A stretch of 47,666 nucleotides of DNA. It comes from a beta proteobacterium AAP51 (GTDB taxonomy: Bacteria; Pseudomonadota; Gammaproteobacteria; Burkholderiales; Burkholderiaceae_C). The position numbers and the translations under genes were made by a program. The DNA lies in assembly GCA_001295905.1 (NCBI GenBank), contig LJHT01000080.1, positions 1 to 47,666 of the forward strand, read 5' to 3'. Shown here piece after piece: positions 8,608-19,373 of the stretch. Below the pieces are notes generated by a model, which worked only from the letters and a program-made list of their open reading frames with translations, made no database searches and was not told where the DNA came from. How positions within the stretch are numbered: the stretch's first letter is position 1; each line of letters begins with the position of its first letter.

Positions 8608-8626
8608 CGCGCTGTCCTACAGCGCG
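8608..8626. repeat. Perfect inverted repeat, candidate operator
   Basis: CGCGCTGT, spacer CCT, ACAGCGCG: 8-base perfect arms separated by 3 bases, 20 bases after the kinase stop and 83 bases before the DUF1328 start. There is no T run after it, so it is a poor intrinsic terminator. Its compact symmetry suits a dimeric regulator such as the NarL-type protein encoded upstream. The binding role is inference. Confidence 0.5.
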
Positions 8627-8708
8627 GCGGGCCTGCGGCCGATGGTGCCGGCGCCGTCTGTGCGCGAAGCTGGGGCCTTGTTCTGAACCCAACGCCCAAG
8701 GATCCCCC

Positions 8709-8876
8709 ATGCTGCACTACGCCGTCGTTTTCTTCGTCATCGCGCTGATCGCGGCCGTGCTCGGTTTCAGCGGCCTGGCCGCCGGGGCTGCCGGCATCGC
8801 CAAGATTCTTTTCGTCGTCTTCCTGGTGCTGGCGGTGGGCAGTTTCCTGTTCAACGCGCTGCGCGGCGGGCGCTGA
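8709..8876 (+). CDS. DUF1328 (UPF0391) small membrane protein
   Basis: A 55-residue protein opening [20 protein letters not shown] and ending in a short basic tail (NALRGGR). Two transmembrane helices flank the glycine/alanine-rich turn [11 protein letters not shown], which is the full UPF0391/DUF1328 pattern and the usual family length of 50-60 residues. AAGGA lies about 8 bases before the ATG. In other proteobacteria these genes are often stress-induced and sit near CsbD or BON-domain genes; their molecular role is unknown. Here it follows a two-component cluster and the inverted repeat at 8608-8626, which suggests control by that system. Confidence 0.9.
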   Translation: MLHYAVVFFVIALIAAVLGFSGLAAGAAGIAKILFVVFLVLAVGSFLFNALRGGR

Positions 8877-8933
8877 ACGCCGGTTTGCGGGCCGCGCCAC
8901 GCGGTGCAGCGGCCCGCCGCCCCTAGAATTCGC

Positions 8934-8962
8934 GCGCCCTGCAAGCCGCAGGGCGCTTTTTT
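8934..8962 (+). terminator. Strong hairpin with T run between the DUF1328 and HU genes
   Basis: GCGCCCTGC, loop AAGCC, GCAGGGCGC, then TTTTTT: a 9-base perfect stem followed by six T. It should end transcription of the DUF1328 gene. It also lies only 23 bases before the HU start codon, leaving no room for a promoter between them, and a TAGAAT box (8924-8929) sits just upstream, so it may instead or also act in the HU leader. Confidence 0.75.
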
Positions 8963-8985
8963 CACCACAGGACCCCTCAGAACCC

Positions 8986-9414
8986 ATGGCAACCAAGAAG
9001 ACCGCCCCGAAAGCCGCTGCGCCCGCGAAGACCGCCAAGGCCGCCAAAGCCGCGCCAGCCGTCAAGCCCGTCGCCGCCAAGCCGGTGGCTGCCGCCGCCA
9101 AGCCCATCAAGACCGCGCTGAACAAGACGAGCCTGATCGCCCACCTGGCCGAGCAGACCGGCGTCGAGGCCAAGGCCGTGAAGGCCGTCGTGGCCGCGCT
9201 GGAAGGCACGATGCTGGCTTCGGTGCACAAGAAGGGCCTGGGCGAATTCACGATGCCCGGCCTGTTCAAGGTGGCCGTGGTCAACGTGCCCGCCAAGAAG
9301 AAGCGCACCGGCATCGACCCCTTCACCAAGCAGGAGCGCGTGTTCGCCGCCAAGCCCGCCAGCGTGAAGATCAAGGTGCGCGCGCTGAAGAAGCTGAAGG
9401 ACGCAGCGCTGTAA
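8986..9414 (+). CDS. HU-family DNA-binding protein with histone-H1-like N-terminal tail
   Basis: A 142-residue nucleoid protein. Residues 1 to about 42 are an Ala/Lys/Pro-rich tail (ATKKTAPKAAAPAKTAKAAK and similar), like the tail of histone H1 and of the tailed HU proteins of Burkholderiales. Residues about 43-142 are an HU/IHF body: LNKTSLIAHLAEQTGVEAK for the helical dimer part, the GEFTMPGLFKV strand, and the DNA-clamping arm KKKRTGIDPFTKQERVFAAK, though the arm lacks the classical GRNP motif and has TGIDP instead. The body ends KVRALKKLKDAAL. An intrinsic terminator follows at 9460. The hairpin at 8934-8962 lies in or next to its leader. Confidence 0.93.
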   Translation: MATKKTAPKAAAPAKTAKAAKAAPAVKPVAAKPVAAAAKPIKTALNKTSLIAHLAEQTGVEAKAVKAVVAALEGTMLASVHKKGLGEFTMPGLFKVAVVNVPAKKKRTGIDPFTKQERVFAAKPASVKIKVRALKKLKDAAL

Positions 9415-9459
9415 GCGCCTGCCGCAGCGCCGGGCCGCGCGGCCCAGCTGCATGAAAAG

Positions 9460-9483
9460 CGGACGCCTCGGCGTCCGTTTTTT
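9460..9483 (+). terminator. Intrinsic terminator of the HU gene
   Basis: CGGACGC, loop CTCG, GCGTCCG, then TTTTTT: a 7-base stem extendable by one closing pair, followed by six T, 45 bases after the HU stop and before the convergent DMT gene. Confidence 0.9.
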
Positions 9484-9530
9484 CTTGGGTCGCCCCTGTG
9501 CCGCAGCCCGCAAAACCGGCATGCCGAGCT

Positions 9531-10619
9531 TCAGTGCCGGTGGGTGTGGTGCGCGTCGGGCACGTGCGCATGCGCGTGGCGCAGCGGCTCGTGGGTGTGG
9601 GCGTGGCTGTGTGGTCCCACGGGCATGGGCTCGTGGGTGTGCAGGTGGTGGCCGTCGTCGTGGCGGTGGGCGTGTTCGTGCGTCAGCGCTTCGTGCAGGT
9701 GCTCGTGCGCATGCTTTTCGGCCAGGTGCAGCAGCACGCCCAGCAGCATCAACAGCCCGCCCAGCGGCAGCAGCCAGCCGGCCACCCGTTCACCCAGCAG
9801 CACGGCGAAAGCCGCGCCGATGAAGGGCGCGCAGGCGTACACCGAAGCCGTGCGGCCAGCGCCGAAAGCGCGCTGCGCCAGCAGGTACAGGCGCAGGCTG
9901 AGGCCGTAGCCGGTGGCCCCCACCACCACCAGCGCCAGTGCCGGGCCCAGCGCGGGCAGGGGCTCGGCCCAGGCCACGGCCACCAGCGCTGCGGCGCTGG
10001 CCCCCAGCAGGGCCTTGCCCATCACCACCTGGCTGGGGTCGCGCTCGGCCAGCGCGCGTGAGAGCGTGTTGTCCACCCCCCAGGCCGCCGTGGCGGCCAG
10101 CACGGCCAGCAGGCCCCAGAGCTGCGGCGCACCGGCGCCGGGCTGCAGGCGCTGGTCCAGCACCAGCAGCGCGCCGCCGGCCATCAGAAGCAGCAGGGCG
10201 GTCCAGACACGGCGGTCCATCGCCTCGCGGTGTATCCAGCCCGCCAGCAGCGCGGTGAACATGGCTTCCAGCGTCAGCATCAGCGAAGCGCTGGTGGCGC
10301 TGGTGCGCTGCAGGCCCCAGGCCAGAAGCACCGGCCCGGCCACGGCACCGAAGGCGGCCATGCCGGCCAGCAGGGGCAGGTCGCGCCGCTGCAGCTGCGC
10401 CTCACGCGAGGCGGGGCGCCGCGACAGCGCGCCCACCAGCGCCGCGCCTGCATACAGCAGCGCCGCGGTGCTGAAAGCGCCCAAGCCGGCCCCGAACTTC
10501 TGCACCAGCGGCGTGCTGATGCCGAAGAGCACTGCCGCCAGCAGCGCCAGCACGCCGCCGCGCAGGGCGGGCAGCGTGCGCCAGGCGTGGCGGTGCCCGT
10601 GGCCGGGCTCGGTGGACAT
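9531..10619 (-). CDS. EamA/DMT-family permease with His-rich C-terminal tail
   Basis: A 362-residue inner-membrane protein. Two EamA repeats of about five helices each are visible (about 20-150, LRGGVLALLAAVLFGISTPL onward, and about 165-295, LWGLLAVLAATAAWGVDNTL onward). The last about 65 residues carry 24 histidines in HxH patterns (HAHEHLHEALTHEHAHRH, HAHTHEPLRHAHAHV), and another GHGHRH is at the N-terminus. Such tails are typical of metal transporters and metallochaperones. It lies 3 bases after a small exported protein and downstream of an RND metal pump on the same strand, so it most likely moves a metal ion or buffers it in the cytoplasm. The DMT family is otherwise mostly metabolite exporters, so the metal role is inferred from tail and context. 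Confidence 0.88.
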   Translation of the reverse strand: MSTEPGHGHRHAWRTLPALRGGVLALLAAVLFGISTPLVQKFGAGLGAFSTAALLYAGAALVGALSRRPASREAQLQRRDLPLLAGMAAFGAVAGPVLLAWGLQRTSATSASLMLTLEAMFTALLAGWIHREAMDRRVWTALLLLMAGGALLVLDQRLQPGAGAPQLWGLLAVLAATAAWGVDNTLSRALAERDPSQVVMGKALLGASAAALVAVAWAEPLPALGPALALVVVGATGYGLSLRLYLLAQRAFGAGRTASVYACAPFIGAAFAVLLGERVAGWLLPLGGLLMLLGVLLHLAEKHAHEHLHEALTHEHAHRHDDGHHLHTHEPMPVGPHSHAHTHEPLRHAHAHVPDAHHTHRH

Positions 10620-10622
10620 GGC

Positions 10623-11009
10623 TTACTTCACCGTGAAACGCACCGTGATGGCCTTCTTCGCCGGGGTGGTGAGCGCGGCCACCACGCGCGCGCCGGGGGC
10701 CAGCTTCACGCCTTGCGCGGCGAGCTTGTCGCCGGCCACCGTGAGCGGCGCTTCCGAACGTTCGCTGCCCTTCAGCACCGTCAGCTTGCCCGTCATGCCG
10801 GTGGGCGCCAGGGGCTGGTTGTGGTCGGTGATGTAGATCACCGCGCCGGTGGGCGTGGCCACCAGTTCGAAGCCCAGGTCGTTGGACTCGGCCACCACGC
10901 CGCCATGGCGCGGCTTGGTTTCGCCGTGGGCCAGTGCGGGGTTCGTGCCCAGCACCGCAAGACCCAGCAGCAGGGTCGCGAACAGTTTCATGGTCAGGGT
11001 CTTTGTCAT
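10623..11009 (-). CDS. Small exported protein of the metal-efflux operon
   Basis: A 128-residue protein from the ATG at 11009, chosen because AAGGAG lies about 8 bases upstream (an ATG 6 bases earlier is too close to it). The signal peptide MTKTLTMKLFATLLLGLAVL ends near ALAHGETKP. The mature part begins with HGETKPRHGG, a possible metal-binding segment, followed by a beta-rich domain (LGFELVATPTGAVIYITDHN, GKLTVLKGSERSEAPLTVAG) ending VRFTVK, a size and fold pattern like small periplasmic proteins beside CusCBA/CzcCBA systems. I do not recognise a named family. It sits 61 bases after the RND pump stop and 3 bases before the His-rich DMT gene, so it is part of the operon and probably acts in the periplasm. 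Confidence 0.85.
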   Translation of the reverse strand: MTKTLTMKLFATLLLGLAVLGTNPALAHGETKPRHGGVVAESNDLGFELVATPTGAVIYITDHNQPLAPTGMTGKLTVLKGSERSEAPLTVAGDKLAAQGVKLAPGARVVAALTTPAKKAITVRFTVK

Positions 11010-11070
11010 CCTCATCTCCTTCAAGGTTGCGGCGCACTCAGGCAGGCGGCGCCGCGGGCCTGGTTGGCTG

Positions 11071-14229
<3,159 letters not shown>

Positions 14230-14242
14230 GAGCGGCCCCGGT

Positions 14243-15454
14243 TCAGCGGATCTGCGCGATCAGCGGCGCACCTTGCACCACCACGCGGTTGTCGGCGCTG
14301 AGGCCCTGCGTCACCACCACGGTGGTGGCATCCAGCGGCTGGAACTGCACCGGCTGCGGGATGAAACGCTCGGCACCGTCCTTGATGTAGACGATGAATT
14401 CGTTGGACGGGTTGCGCACCACGGCCTGCGCTGGCAGCACCACGCCGCGGATGCGCTGCGAGGACTGCAGCACCACCGTGACGGGCTGGCCGATGGCCAG
14501 GGGCAGCACGCCGCTGCGGCCGGGTGCCGAGCTCTGGGCTGCGGCAGAAGTGGCGCTGACGGCAAAGGTCAGCGGCAGCACGCCGTCGCGCAGCGCGGCG
14601 GCCGCGCCCAGCAGGCGCAGCCGCACCTCGGGCACGCCCAGCAGCGAGGCGCCGGCCACCTGCGTGGCCACGCGCGCATCGGCGGTGCTGGCTTCCACCA
14701 GCAGGCGCGCGGGGTTCACCACTTCGAAGAGCACGTCGCGCGGCTCGACCACCTGGCCCACCAGCAGCTCGGCCCGGCTGATGACGCCGCTGACCGGCGC
14801 CACCAGCGCCTCGCGCACCGCCAGGCTGGCGGCGATGCGCCTTTCGCGCTCGGCCAGGCTGGCGGCTTCGTTGCGTGCGGCCTCGATGTCCTTGAGTGGC
14901 ACCGTGCCTTCCAGGCCCTGCAGGCGCTGCACGCGTTGCTCGGCCAGCTCTCTCTGTGCGCGCAGCTCGGCGCGCTGGGCCTCCTGCGCGCCCTGGGCGT
15001 AGGGCTCGGCGTGGTGGCGCACGTAGGCCAGCACCTGGCCGCGCTGCACCGCCTGGCCCGGCACGGGCAGGCCTTGCGGCCCGGGTTCGATGCGGCCGCC
15101 GTAGACGGCCTGCACGCGGCCGCTGGCGTTGGGGTCCATCGCCACGCGGCCCGGCAGTTGCAGCGTGGCAGCGGCTTCCGAAGCCGGCGCGAGCACGGTG
15201 CGGATGGCCATGCGCCGCTGCGCGGCTTTCGGCACGTTCACGCTGCCATCGGCCAGGCGCGCCAGGCCCGAGGCATTCACGGGGCCGCTGGGGGCGTCGA
15301 GGTGTTCGCCGTTCGGGCCGTGCGCGCCGGGGCCGGCCCAGGCGGCGCTGCAGGCCAGCAGGCAGGTGACGAGTAGCGCCTGGCGCAGGCCGTGGCGCGG
15401 CCTGGTGCACAGGCGCGTGTGCTGGCAGAACGGTGCTGAAAGGCGCCTTTTCAT
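14243..15454 (-). CDS. RND efflux periplasmic adaptor subunit (HlyD/CusB type)
   Basis: A 403-residue membrane fusion protein starting at 15454 ([15 protein letters not shown]), where a GGGGG stretch gives the ribosome-binding site and the A of ATG is shared with the upstream TGA. A signal peptide ends at AAWAGPG. The mature N-terminus holds [15 protein letters not shown], a His/Glu/Asp motif also present in the neighbouring upstream protein. The body shows the barrel-sandwich hybrid halves ([20 protein letters not shown] and [20 protein letters not shown]) around a helical hairpin (about 150-210), then beta-barrel and membrane-proximal domains. It bridges the pump and outer-membrane channel. 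The shared motif is probably a metal-binding arm. Confidence 0.92.
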   Translation of the reverse strand: MKRRLSAPFCQHTRLCTRPRHGLRQALLVTCLLACSAAWAGPGAHGPNGEHLDAPSGPVNASGLARLADGSVNVPKAAQRRMAIRTVLAPASEAAATLQLPGRVAMDPNASGRVQAVYGGRIEPGPQGLPVPGQAVQRGQVLAYVRHHAEPYAQGAQEAQRAELRAQRELAEQRVQRLQGLEGTVPLKDIEAARNEAASLAERERRIAASLAVREALVAPVSGVISRAELLVGQVVEPRDVLFEVVNPARLLVEASTADARVATQVAGASLLGVPEVRLRLLGAAAALRDGVLPLTFAVSATSAAAQSSAPGRSGVLPLAIGQPVTVVLQSSQRIRGVVLPAQAVVRNPSNEFIVYIKDGAERFIPQPVQFQPLDATTVVVTQGLSADNRVVVQGAPLIAQIR

Positions 15455-16113
15455 CACAGTCCCCCCTGCAGCGGCGACGTCTCGCGGCGACGCTGGCGCC
15501 ACCAGGCGGTGGCGCCGAACAGGCCCACCAGCGCGATGCCGCCGCCCAGCCAGGCGGCGCGTTCCAGCAGTTCGTGGGTGTGGTCGTGGTCGTGGCCGTG
15601 GTCGTTCGCTGGGGCAGCACCGCCGGGGCTGGCCGTGCCCGGGGCACTTGTCGCCAGCGTGCCGTCGAGCAAGTCGCTGTCGGCCCCGGCCATCAGCGTG
15701 AAGACCAGCGCGTGTTCGCCCGGCGCGGCCAGGGCCTTCAGCAAGGCGGCGTCGGTCACCACGTAGTCGCCTTGTTCGGCGCGGTAGCGGGCCACGGCCT
15801 TGAGCGCGCCGCTCTCCACTTCCAGCTGGGCGCCGAGCACGGGCTCGTTGGTGTTGTAGCGGTCCACCAGGATGACCAGCTCGCCGGCCTTCAGCTCGGC
15901 CACCAGCTCAAAGGCTTCGGTGTTGGCTTGCAGGCGGGGCAGGGCGGACACGGTGGCCGCGGCGGTGGGCGCATCGAGATGCTCGCCGTTGGGGCCGTGG
16001 GCGCCCGGGCCGGCCACGGCGGCCAGCGGGCTGAGCGACAGCAAGGCAGCGAAGGCGGCGGCACGCAGCGGCGCCGGGCGGGCAGGCAGATGGGGGAGCG
16101 GGAGGGTGTTCAT
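15454..16113 (-). CDS. Exported protein with His-rich linker and C-terminal membrane helix
   Basis: A 219-residue protein from the ATG at 16113, overlapping the TolC gene stop as ATGA. The signal peptide (MNTLPLPHLPARPAPLRAAA and following) ends near AAVAGPG, and the mature protein begins with [15 protein letters not shown], the same motif as in the adaptor. A beta-rich domain (about 50-150, FELVAELKAGELVILVDRYN; LEVESGALKAVARYRAEQGD) precedes a linker with NDHGHDHDHTHEL and one transmembrane helix (about 185-205, AAWLGGGIALVGLFGATAWW) followed by RQRRR, so the domain is periplasmic. The small domain resembles part of an RND adaptor lacking its hairpin. It may be an accessory metal-sensing or loading subunit. 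Unnamed family to me. Confidence 0.85.
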   Translation of the reverse strand: MNTLPLPHLPARPAPLRAAAFAALLSLSPLAAVAGPGAHGPNGEHLDAPTAAATVSALPRLQANTEAFELVAELKAGELVILVDRYNTNEPVLGAQLEVESGALKAVARYRAEQGDYVVTDAALLKALAAPGEHALVFTLMAGADSDLLDGTLATSAPGTASPGGAAPANDHGHDHDHTHELLERAAWLGGGIALVGLFGATAWWRQRRRETSPLQGGL

Positions 16114-17516
16114 GGCAGTTGTCCCAGGGTTTGTTGCAAGCGCGCCTGGGCCAGGCCCAGGGCGGAGCTTTGGCGGGCGACGGCGGCGTCGGCCTGGGCC
16201 GCGGCGGCCAGGGCGCGCAGCAGCTCGGGCAAGGGGGTTTCGCCGGCGCGGAAAGAGGCGTCGATGAGGCCGGCCCGTTCCCGCAGCAGGCGGGCGCGCG
16301 CGGTTTCGGCCTGCAGCTGCGCCTGCGCGCTGCCTTCGGCCTGGCGCGCGGTGGCGGCTTCGCTGAGCAGGCGTTCGCGCAGGCGCTCCTCTTGCGTTTC
16401 GGCGAGGTCCAGTTCGCTGGCGGTCGCGGCTTCCAGCGGCGCGTTGCGCGCGTCGGTGCCGAAAGGCAGGCGCAGCGCCACCGCGACGCTGCCCTGGGCC
16501 GCCTGGCCCCGGCCGCCCACTTCCTGGCGCAGGCCCAGGCTGAGCTCGGGCGCTTCGCGGCGCGAGTGGCGCAGCATGGCCAGACGCTGGCGGGCCAGCA
16601 CCGTGGTCTGGCGGGCCAGTTCCAGCTCGGGATGCACGGCCAGGGCGTCTGCCGCGCTGGCTGGCGTGGGGGTTGTGCTGGCCGTGCCCTTCGTGCCTGG
16701 CGCCCCAGGTGCGCCAGGCGTGCCAGCCGTGGCGGCGGCAGCGGCTGAGGGCGCTGCCAGGGCCGGCATCGCTGCCAAGCCGGTCAGCAGGGTCCACTGT
16801 GCGCGTGCCGCCTGCAGGCGCTGCCCGGTTTCCGTTTGCTGAGCCTGGGCGGCCAACTGTTCGGCCTGGGCCGCCAGCAGGTCGGCGCGCGCCAGGTCGC
16901 CAGCGTTCACGCGGCGCTGCACGTCTTCGGCCAGTTGCTGCAGGGCCGTGGCCAGCCCCGTGGCCTGGGCCGCTTCGGCTTGCGCTGCGGCCAGCTGCCA
17001 GGCGGCTTCACGCACTTCGCCGGCCAGGCGCCAGCGCGCGGCCTGTTCGGCGGCCAGCGCCTGGGCCTGCGCTGAAGACGCCGTGCTGGCGCGTGCGCTG
17101 CGCTGGCCGGGCAACCACAGGGGCAGCGCCACGGCCACTTCCGTCTCGCGGCTGCCGGTGTTCTGCTGCAGCCGGTCGCTGCGGTATCCCAGTGCCAGGG
17201 AAGGCGGTGCGGCCCAGCGGCTGCCTGCGGCCACCGCCTCGGCGCCGGCGCGGCGGCGCTGGCCTTCGCTCTCGCGGGCGGCCACGGCGCGCTGCCAGGC
17301 GGCCTCCAGCGCGGCGCTGATGGGGACGGGCGCGGCCGCGTCCCTTGGCGCCGTTGGCGCGCTTTCGGGCGGTGTTGCCGCCAGTGCCCGTTCAGGCGGT
17401 GCTGCCGCCAGTGCCCTTTCAGGCGGCGTTGCCGCCAGTGCCTGCGGCGGCATTGAACTGAAGAAGCCCAGGCAGGCTGCGAAGGTGCAGACGGCCCGGC
17501 CACGGGGGTGTTTCAC
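16110..17516 (-). CDS. TolC-family outer-membrane channel of the metal efflux system
   Basis: A GTG start at 17516 gives 468 residues with a signal peptide (MKHPRGRAVCTFAACLGFFS, cleavage near QALA) and has AGGA about 8 bases upstream; the frame is open for 18 more codons. Two outer-membrane efflux repeats are visible: residues about 60-250 (ALEAAWQRAVAARESEGQRR; EVAVALPLWLPGQRSA) and about 285-465 (HPELELARQTTVLARQRLAM; VAVALRLPFGTDARNAPLEA). Long Ala/Gln-rich helices fit the periplasmic tunnel. Odd features are a ninefold-residue repeat (ALAATPPER three times) directly after the signal peptide and a Gly/Ala/Pro insert in the centre (AGTPGAPGAPGTKGT). It should form the exit duct for the RND pump (CzcC/CusC role). 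Confidence 0.9.
   Translation of the reverse strand: MKHPRGRAVCTFAACLGFFSSMPPQALAATPPERALAAAPPERALAATPPESAPTAPRDAAAPVPISAALEAAWQRAVAARESEGQRRRAGAEAVAAGSRWAAPPSLALGYRSDRLQQNTGSRETEVAVALPLWLPGQRSARASTASSAQAQALAAEQAARWRLAGEVREAAWQLAAAQAEAAQATGLATALQQLAEDVQRRVNAGDLARADLLAAQAEQLAAQAQQTETGQRLQAARAQWTLLTGLAAMPALAAPSAAAAATAGTPGAPGAPGTKGTASTTPTPASAADALAVHPELELARQTTVLARQRLAMLRHSRREAPELSLGLRQEVGGRGQAAQGSVAVALRLPFGTDARNAPLEAATASELDLAETQEERLRERLLSEAATARQAEGSAQAQLQAETARARLLRERAGLIDASFRAGETPLPELLRALAAAAQADAAVARQSSALGLAQARLQQTLGQLP
17364..17444. repeat. Three tandem 27-base repeats
   Basis: Three units beginning TTCGGGCGGT, TTCAGGCGGT and TTCAGGCGGC, each followed by a near-identical 17 bases (period 27). 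They lie inside the TolC-family gene and encode ALAATPPER, ALAAAPPER and ALAATPPES on the minus strand. Unit differences are few, so the expansion is recent or conserved. Confidence 0.9.
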
Positions 17517-17653
17517 GGTGATCCTGACGTTTCGGCGGCCGGGCCGGCGGGACGCGGAGGCCCGGCGCACCGAAAGGGGCCAGGTTCACGTGCAGATGCC
17601 GGCGCCAGCGGAAGGCCGGGCGCCCAGGGCAGGGCGCCCGCCGCGAAGGCGGG

Positions 17654-18007
17654 TCAGGTGTGCAGGCGAGGGGGCCTGAGGGGCCCGTCCAGCGTGGGGG
17701 TGGGTGCGGGGGCTTCGTGCGCCGCACGGGGTGCCGTGGAAGGCAGGGTGGGGAACTGGTGGGCCGCGGGCGCGGCCATCGCCAGGGACACGCACACGTG
17801 GTCGGTGGCCAGGTGGCGCTCTGATTCGGTGGAATCGTCGAGCTGCAGGCTGCCGTCGTCGAGGTGGTGGTGGCTCAGGCCCTGCCAGTGCAGGGCCGCA
17901 TGCGCCAGGTCGCCCAGCGCACTGCCCCGCAGGCCGCCATGCGCCAGCGCCAGCGATTGCCAGAGCATCGCGAGCATGAGGGCAATCAGAACGGCAGGCC
18001 GGCGCAT
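17654..18007 (-). CDS. CzcI-like small exported His-containing protein
   Basis: A 117-residue protein opening MRRPAVLIALMLAMLWQSLA, a signal peptide ending at ALAHGG. The mature part has HWQGLSHHHLDDGSLQLDD and SERHLATDHVCVSLAMA, with His/Asp clusters and a single Cys, then a Pro-rich tail ending LRPPRLHT. Small proteins of this size, position and composition (CzcI-like) commonly stand first in czc/cus-type operons of Burkholderiales and are thought to modulate metal response; the assignment rests on position and pattern, not a defined motif. It is the first gene of the minus-strand operon, 137 bases before the TolC gene. A TACACT box lies at 18017-18022 (minus), close to the start codon. Confidence 0.72.
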   Translation of the reverse strand: MRRPAVLIALMLAMLWQSLALAHGGLRGSALGDLAHAALHWQGLSHHHLDDGSLQLDDSTESERHLATDHVCVSLAMAAPAAHQFPTLPSTAPRAAHEAPAPTPTLDGPLRPPRLHT

Positions 18008-18206
18008 GGTGCGGTAAGTGTAGCGAAGCGCCGATGTCTGCAGGGCAAGCGCCTGTACCTCGCCGCTCGGCCCTGCCGCGACGCATTGCTTACTACTTAC
18101 CTCCTGCCCCCCACTGCATGCGGGGGCTGCCACGGCTTGCGCCGCGGGCGAGGCAGGGCCTAGCATGCAACATCGACGTCATGTCACCCCGAACCCCGTA
18201 AACACC

Positions 18207-18821
18207 ATGTTCAAGCCCCGTCTGCTGCTGTGTTCCTTGCTCACCGCCGGCCTCGTGTCGGGCGCCCAGGCCGCCACCGTCTGGGACGAGGCGGTGTCGG
18301 GTGACCTCGCCAACGTCGGCAGCGCCCCCAACGCCCTGAGCTTCAGCCTCGGCAGCAACCTGGTGCGCGGCACCACGGGGCGCAACACCGCCGGCATCGT
18401 CGACCGCGACTACTTCACCTTCACGGTGGCCCCGGGCTGGCAGCTCGACACACTGACGGTGTTGCCCGGCAGCACCTTCCTCGGTGGCGCCGCAGCTTCC
18501 TTCATCGCCATGCAGACCGGCCCGGTGATGACGGTCGACCCGGAAAGCGGCAGCGCCGAGGGCCTGCTGGGCTGGTGGCTGTACAACGAGAACGACATCA
18601 ACAACGACATCCTGCAGCTGATGGGCAGCAGCCCGGGCGCGGTCGGCTACACCGGTAGCCTGCCGGCAGGCACGTACACCGTCTGGGTGCAGGAAACGGG
18701 CACCGGCGTGGCCGCCTACGGGTTTGATTTCTCGGTGTCGCAGGTGCCCGAGCCTGCCAGCGCCCTGATGCTGTTGGCTGGCGTGGCCGGCCTGGGCCTG
18801 GCGCTGAAGCGCCGCACCTGA
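18207..18821 (+). CDS. PEP-CTERM exported protein
   Basis: A 204-residue protein from the ATG at 18207 (MFKPRLLLCSLLTAGLVSGA), with signal peptide cleavage after AQA. The mature part (WDEAVSGDLANVGSAPNALS; YFTFTVAPGWQLDTLTVLPG) looks like a jelly-roll or pre-peptidase C-terminal type beta-sandwich found in other PEP-CTERM proteins, and GTYTVWVQETGTGVAAYGFD supports a beta-sandwich. The last 26 residues are a PEP-CTERM sorting tail: VPEPASALMLLAGVAGLGLA then KRR. It is divergent from the metal operon and followed by a strong terminator, so it is a single-gene unit. Probable surface or extracellular matrix protein of unknown function. Confidence 0.85.
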   Translation: MFKPRLLLCSLLTAGLVSGAQAATVWDEAVSGDLANVGSAPNALSFSLGSNLVRGTTGRNTAGIVDRDYFTFTVAPGWQLDTLTVLPGSTFLGGAAASFIAMQTGPVMTVDPESGSAEGLLGWWLYNENDINNDILQLMGSSPGAVGYTGSLPAGTYTVWVQETGTGVAAYGFDFSVSQVPEPASALMLLAGVAGLGLALKRRT

Positions 18822-18866
18822 GCCACGCCCCCGCCTGCTGCGCAGGCTCAGCGGTTCTCGAACATG

Positions 18867-18889
18867 CCCCGGCTCCGCCGGGGTTTTTT
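18867..18889 (+). terminator. Intrinsic terminator after the PEP-CTERM gene
   Basis: CCCCGG, loop CTCCG, CCGGGG, then TTTTTT, 45 bases after the stop codon at 18821. Confidence 0.92.
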
Positions 18890-18912
18890 GTTGGGGCCGC
18901 GTTGGCGCCGGT

Positions 18913-19341
18913 TCACGGTGCCTTGCGCGGCCAACGCGCCAGCAGCACGCCGCCCAAGGCCGCACCGGCGGCCATTATCAGCAGGCCTGCCGTGCTGCGC
19001 GTGGCGTCGATGAACACCGGCATGGGCGCCACCGCGTCCACCGCGCGCACCGCAGCTACCACGCCCAGCGTGGCCGCTGCAGTGAAGAGCGGCAGCCGCC
19101 AGGCCGGCCGGCGCCGCGCCAGCCAGGCCGCCAGGGCCAGCGCCGGCAGCCAGCCCGCGGCCACCAGGCCGCCATAGAGCGGCGCAAAGCCGGCCAGGTC
19201 TTGCAGCGTGGTGGCCACGCGCAGAGGCAGTGGCACCGGAACGTCCAGGGCCACCAGGGCCTGCAGGTTCCATTGCGTCTGCACCACCGAGCCCCAAACG
19301 GTGGCCAGCAGCCAGGCGGCGATCAAACCGAGCAGGGGCAT
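18913..19341 (-). CDS. Small four-helix membrane protein, unknown function
   Basis: A 142-residue hydrophobic protein opening MPLLGLIAAWLLATVWGSVV. Four transmembrane helices are visible (about 3-20, 48-75, 82-98, 112-135), with a loop VQTQWNLQALVALDVPVPLP between helices 1 and 2 and a basic C-terminus (RWPRKAP). I recognise no named domain. It is divergent from the PQQ-type dehydrogenase gene with only 32 bases between the starts, so the two promoters must overlap the coding sequences. No function is proposed. Confidence 0.75.
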   Translation of the reverse strand: MPLLGLIAAWLLATVWGSVVQTQWNLQALVALDVPVPLPLRVATTLQDLAGFAPLYGGLVAAGWLPALALAAWLARRRPAWRLPLFTAAATLGVVAAVRAVDAVAPMPVFIDATRSTAGLLIMAAGAALGGVLLARWPRKAP

Positions 19342-19373
19342 GGGGTCGGCAGGTCTTGTTTCATACTGGCCCG

